Assembly: GCA_016780605.1 (NCBI GenBank)
Contig: JADHLS010000256.1
Coordinates: 1 to 7,192 of the forward strand
Direction of reading: 5' to 3'
Length of the DNA: 7,192 bases
Source: Reyranella sp.
GTDB lineage: Bacteria; Pseudomonadota; Alphaproteobacteria; Reyranellales; Reyranellaceae
Shown here: one piece after another, positions 6,092-7,192 of the stretch
Layout of the letters: every line of letters starts with the position of its first letter
Position numbering within the stretch: the first letter of the stretch is position 1
The notes under the pieces: generated by a model
Seen by the model: only the letters and a program-made list of their open reading frames with translations
What the model was told of the DNA's origin: nothing
The model's database searches: none
Program-made: the position numbers and the translations under genes

Positions 6092-7192
6092 CGGTTCTCA
6101 TGCAGCATGCCTTGCGGGTCCGATCACTGCCCGTGACGCAGTCGACCGACGAGTTCGCTGGCTCTCCGACATCAGATCGTTCCGGAGTTACAGGTTCCCG
6201 TGGCTCTTCGAGGCTGTCAGCTGCAAGGACTGCGGCCTCGAAGTCCCGGCCGATCCACCGCTTGTCGTCCAGCCAGCGGATCGTGAACTCGACGCGTTGG
6301 CCGGCGCGCAGCGATTGGGTTGGAAGGCTGGCGACGAAGAAGCCAAGTCCCGTATCCTCCGTTTCGCTGTCCGCGACTTCTTGCCAGCCATCGACGCCCC
6401 AGTGGACGGAGGCGGGCCGGGCGGTCGCGACCGAGAGGATGGCGCCTGTGGGGAAGCCGGAGATCGCGGCATGGGGCCACCAAAAGGCGCGGCGCGCTCT
6501 GCGACGTTCTCCCTGGTACCGCTTCCAAACGGCGCCCGGCCTGTCCACCGGATGGCCGAGATGGCGGGAGATCAAGAGCTTGACGAATTCCGCGTGTGCC
6601 CAGGCGAGCGGCATAGCCGATCCGGTCGGGCGGCCCGGCTGAAGGCCCCGCAAAGGAATCGGCGCCTGGTCCCAGATTTGCTCGGGCAATAGGCCGCCGG
6701 CGCTGGCCATTGCCGCCATCGCCTCGAGATAGGGGAGCGGATCGCGACCGGCCGACACCTCGAAGTGGCCGCGCTCTCCAGTCAGAAGCGGCCAGGGGTG
6801 ACCGCAGCCTGTGCCGTCGTATGGCCGGCCGTCCTCATGCTCGCCGTAGCCGTCGCCGTTGTAGCGGCGCCACGCCGGCCCGCTGGGCGTCTCGACCTTC
6901 AAGAGCCGGTCCGCGACTTTGACACTGTCTCGGATGAAGGGATCATCGGCACGGCGCAGGCCCAGGCGGACCAACTGAAGGAAGTCGGTGCTGATCAATG
7001 CGCCCGCCTGAGGAGGCGTATCGTCGATCCGGTTCCTGATCGGCACCGGATCGTTCAGAGCCGCGACATCGCGCAGCACGCGCTCCGGAGCCGTCCGCAC
7101 GTAGTGGCCACGCACGCCGGCTTGGCGGGCAAGCTCGGTATCATGCGCGACCATCCAGCGTTCAATATTGTCGTTCCAGAAGTCGGCGATGT
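6027..7192 (-). CDS. GH15 glucoamylase / glucodextranase-type alpha-glucosidase (partial, 5' end outside window)
   Basis: The frame is open to the window edge; 387 residues are visible, beginning IADFWNDNIERW, an internal GH15 sequence. Visible family motifs, numbered from the edge, are NGDGYGEHEDGRPYDGTG (111-128), WPLLTGERGHFEVSAG (133-148) and GLLPEQIWD (166-174). Glu170 in the last is the likely catalytic base; the catalytic acid would be upstream, outside the window. A C-terminal beta domain of the glucodextranase-like type runs from about 237 to 320 (FPTGAILSVA, HWGVDGW, VEFTIRWLDDKRWIGRDFEA). The final ~55 residues are a charged, Pro-rich tail without recognised fold. The family hydrolyses terminal alpha-1,4 (some alpha-1,6) glucosidic bonds to release glucose. 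Whether this one is cytoplasmic or exported cannot be seen because the N-terminus is missing. Its neighbours zwf and glgA suggest a role in storage-glucan or maltodextrin turnover. Confidence 0.93.
   Translation of the reverse strand, partial: IADFWNDNIERWMVAHDTELARQAGVRGHYVRTAPERVLRDVAALNDPVPIRNRIDDTPPQAGALISTDFLQLVRLGLRRADDPFIRDSVKVADRLLKVETPSGPAWRRYNGDGYGEHEDGRPYDGTGCGHPWPLLTGERGHFEVSAGRDPLPYLEAMAAMASAGGLLPEQIWDQAPIPLRGLQPGRPTGSAMPLAWAHAEFVKLLISRHLGHPVDRPGAVWKRYQGERRRARRAFWWPHAAISGFPTGAILSVATARPASVHWGVDGWQEVADSETEDTGLGFFVASLPTQSLRAGQRVEFTIRWLDDKRWIGRDFEAAVLAADSLEEPREPVTPERSDVGEPANSSVDCVTGSDRTRKACCMRTGESPTPREEARGCDVRVRSGN

Noticed and set aside
5817..6692. 291-residue plus-strand reading frame opposite zwf and the GH15 gene
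   Set aside because: It is antisense to two genes with clear family motifs and has no recognisable sequence of its own; long antisense frames are expected at this GC content.

Overview
The window looks like chromosomal DNA of a GC-rich Gram-negative bacterium, most likely a proteobacterium (possibly alphaproteobacterial; this cannot be fixed from the sequence alone). The reasons are an outer-membrane lipoprotein, a Tat-exported multicopper oxidase, an outer-membrane beta-barrel-like protein, and GC near 65-73% in the zwf/glgA part. Every gene I can support lies on the minus strand, so transcription runs from high to low coordinates.

Right part (7192 to 1683): a tightly packed sugar/glucan cluster. 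In transcription order it holds a GH15 glucoamylase-type hydrolase (5' end outside the window), zwf (glucose-6-phosphate dehydrogenase), a 92-residue protein that is essentially only the C-terminal beta domain of a glycogen branching enzyme, glgA (glycogen synthase), and an outer-membrane protein of the MetA-pathway/phenol-degradation porin-like type. Junctions are overlaps or tiny gaps: GH15/zwf overlap (or abut, if a downstream zwf start is used), zwf/small ORF overlap by 4 nt (GTGA), small ORF/glgA overlap by 4 nt (GTGA), glgA/outer-membrane gene gap of 4 nt. This suggests one polycistronic unit linking alpha-glucan breakdown, entry of glucose-6-phosphate into the oxidative pentose-phosphate/Entner-Doudoroff routes, and glycogen synthesis. 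Base composition drops to about 50% GC in the last ~220 bp of glgA and stays lower in parts of the outer-membrane gene, hinting at a junction of different origins.

Middle (1222-1682): a non-coding gap with a good hairpin plus T-run for minus-strand termination at about 1398-1435 and a weak promoter candidate in front of the copper genes.

Left part (1221 to 1): a periplasmic copper-handling pair. It holds a lipoprotein with a His/Met-rich linker and a CusF-type Cu(I)/Ag(I)-binding domain, followed with a 1-nt stop/start overlap (TGATG) by copA, the Tat-dependent multicopper oxidase, whose 3' end is outside the window.

The most unusual item is the free-standing branching-enzyme C-terminal domain translationally coupled on both sides between zwf and glgA. 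I saw no CRISPR array, tRNA, rRNA, insertion sequence or defence system.
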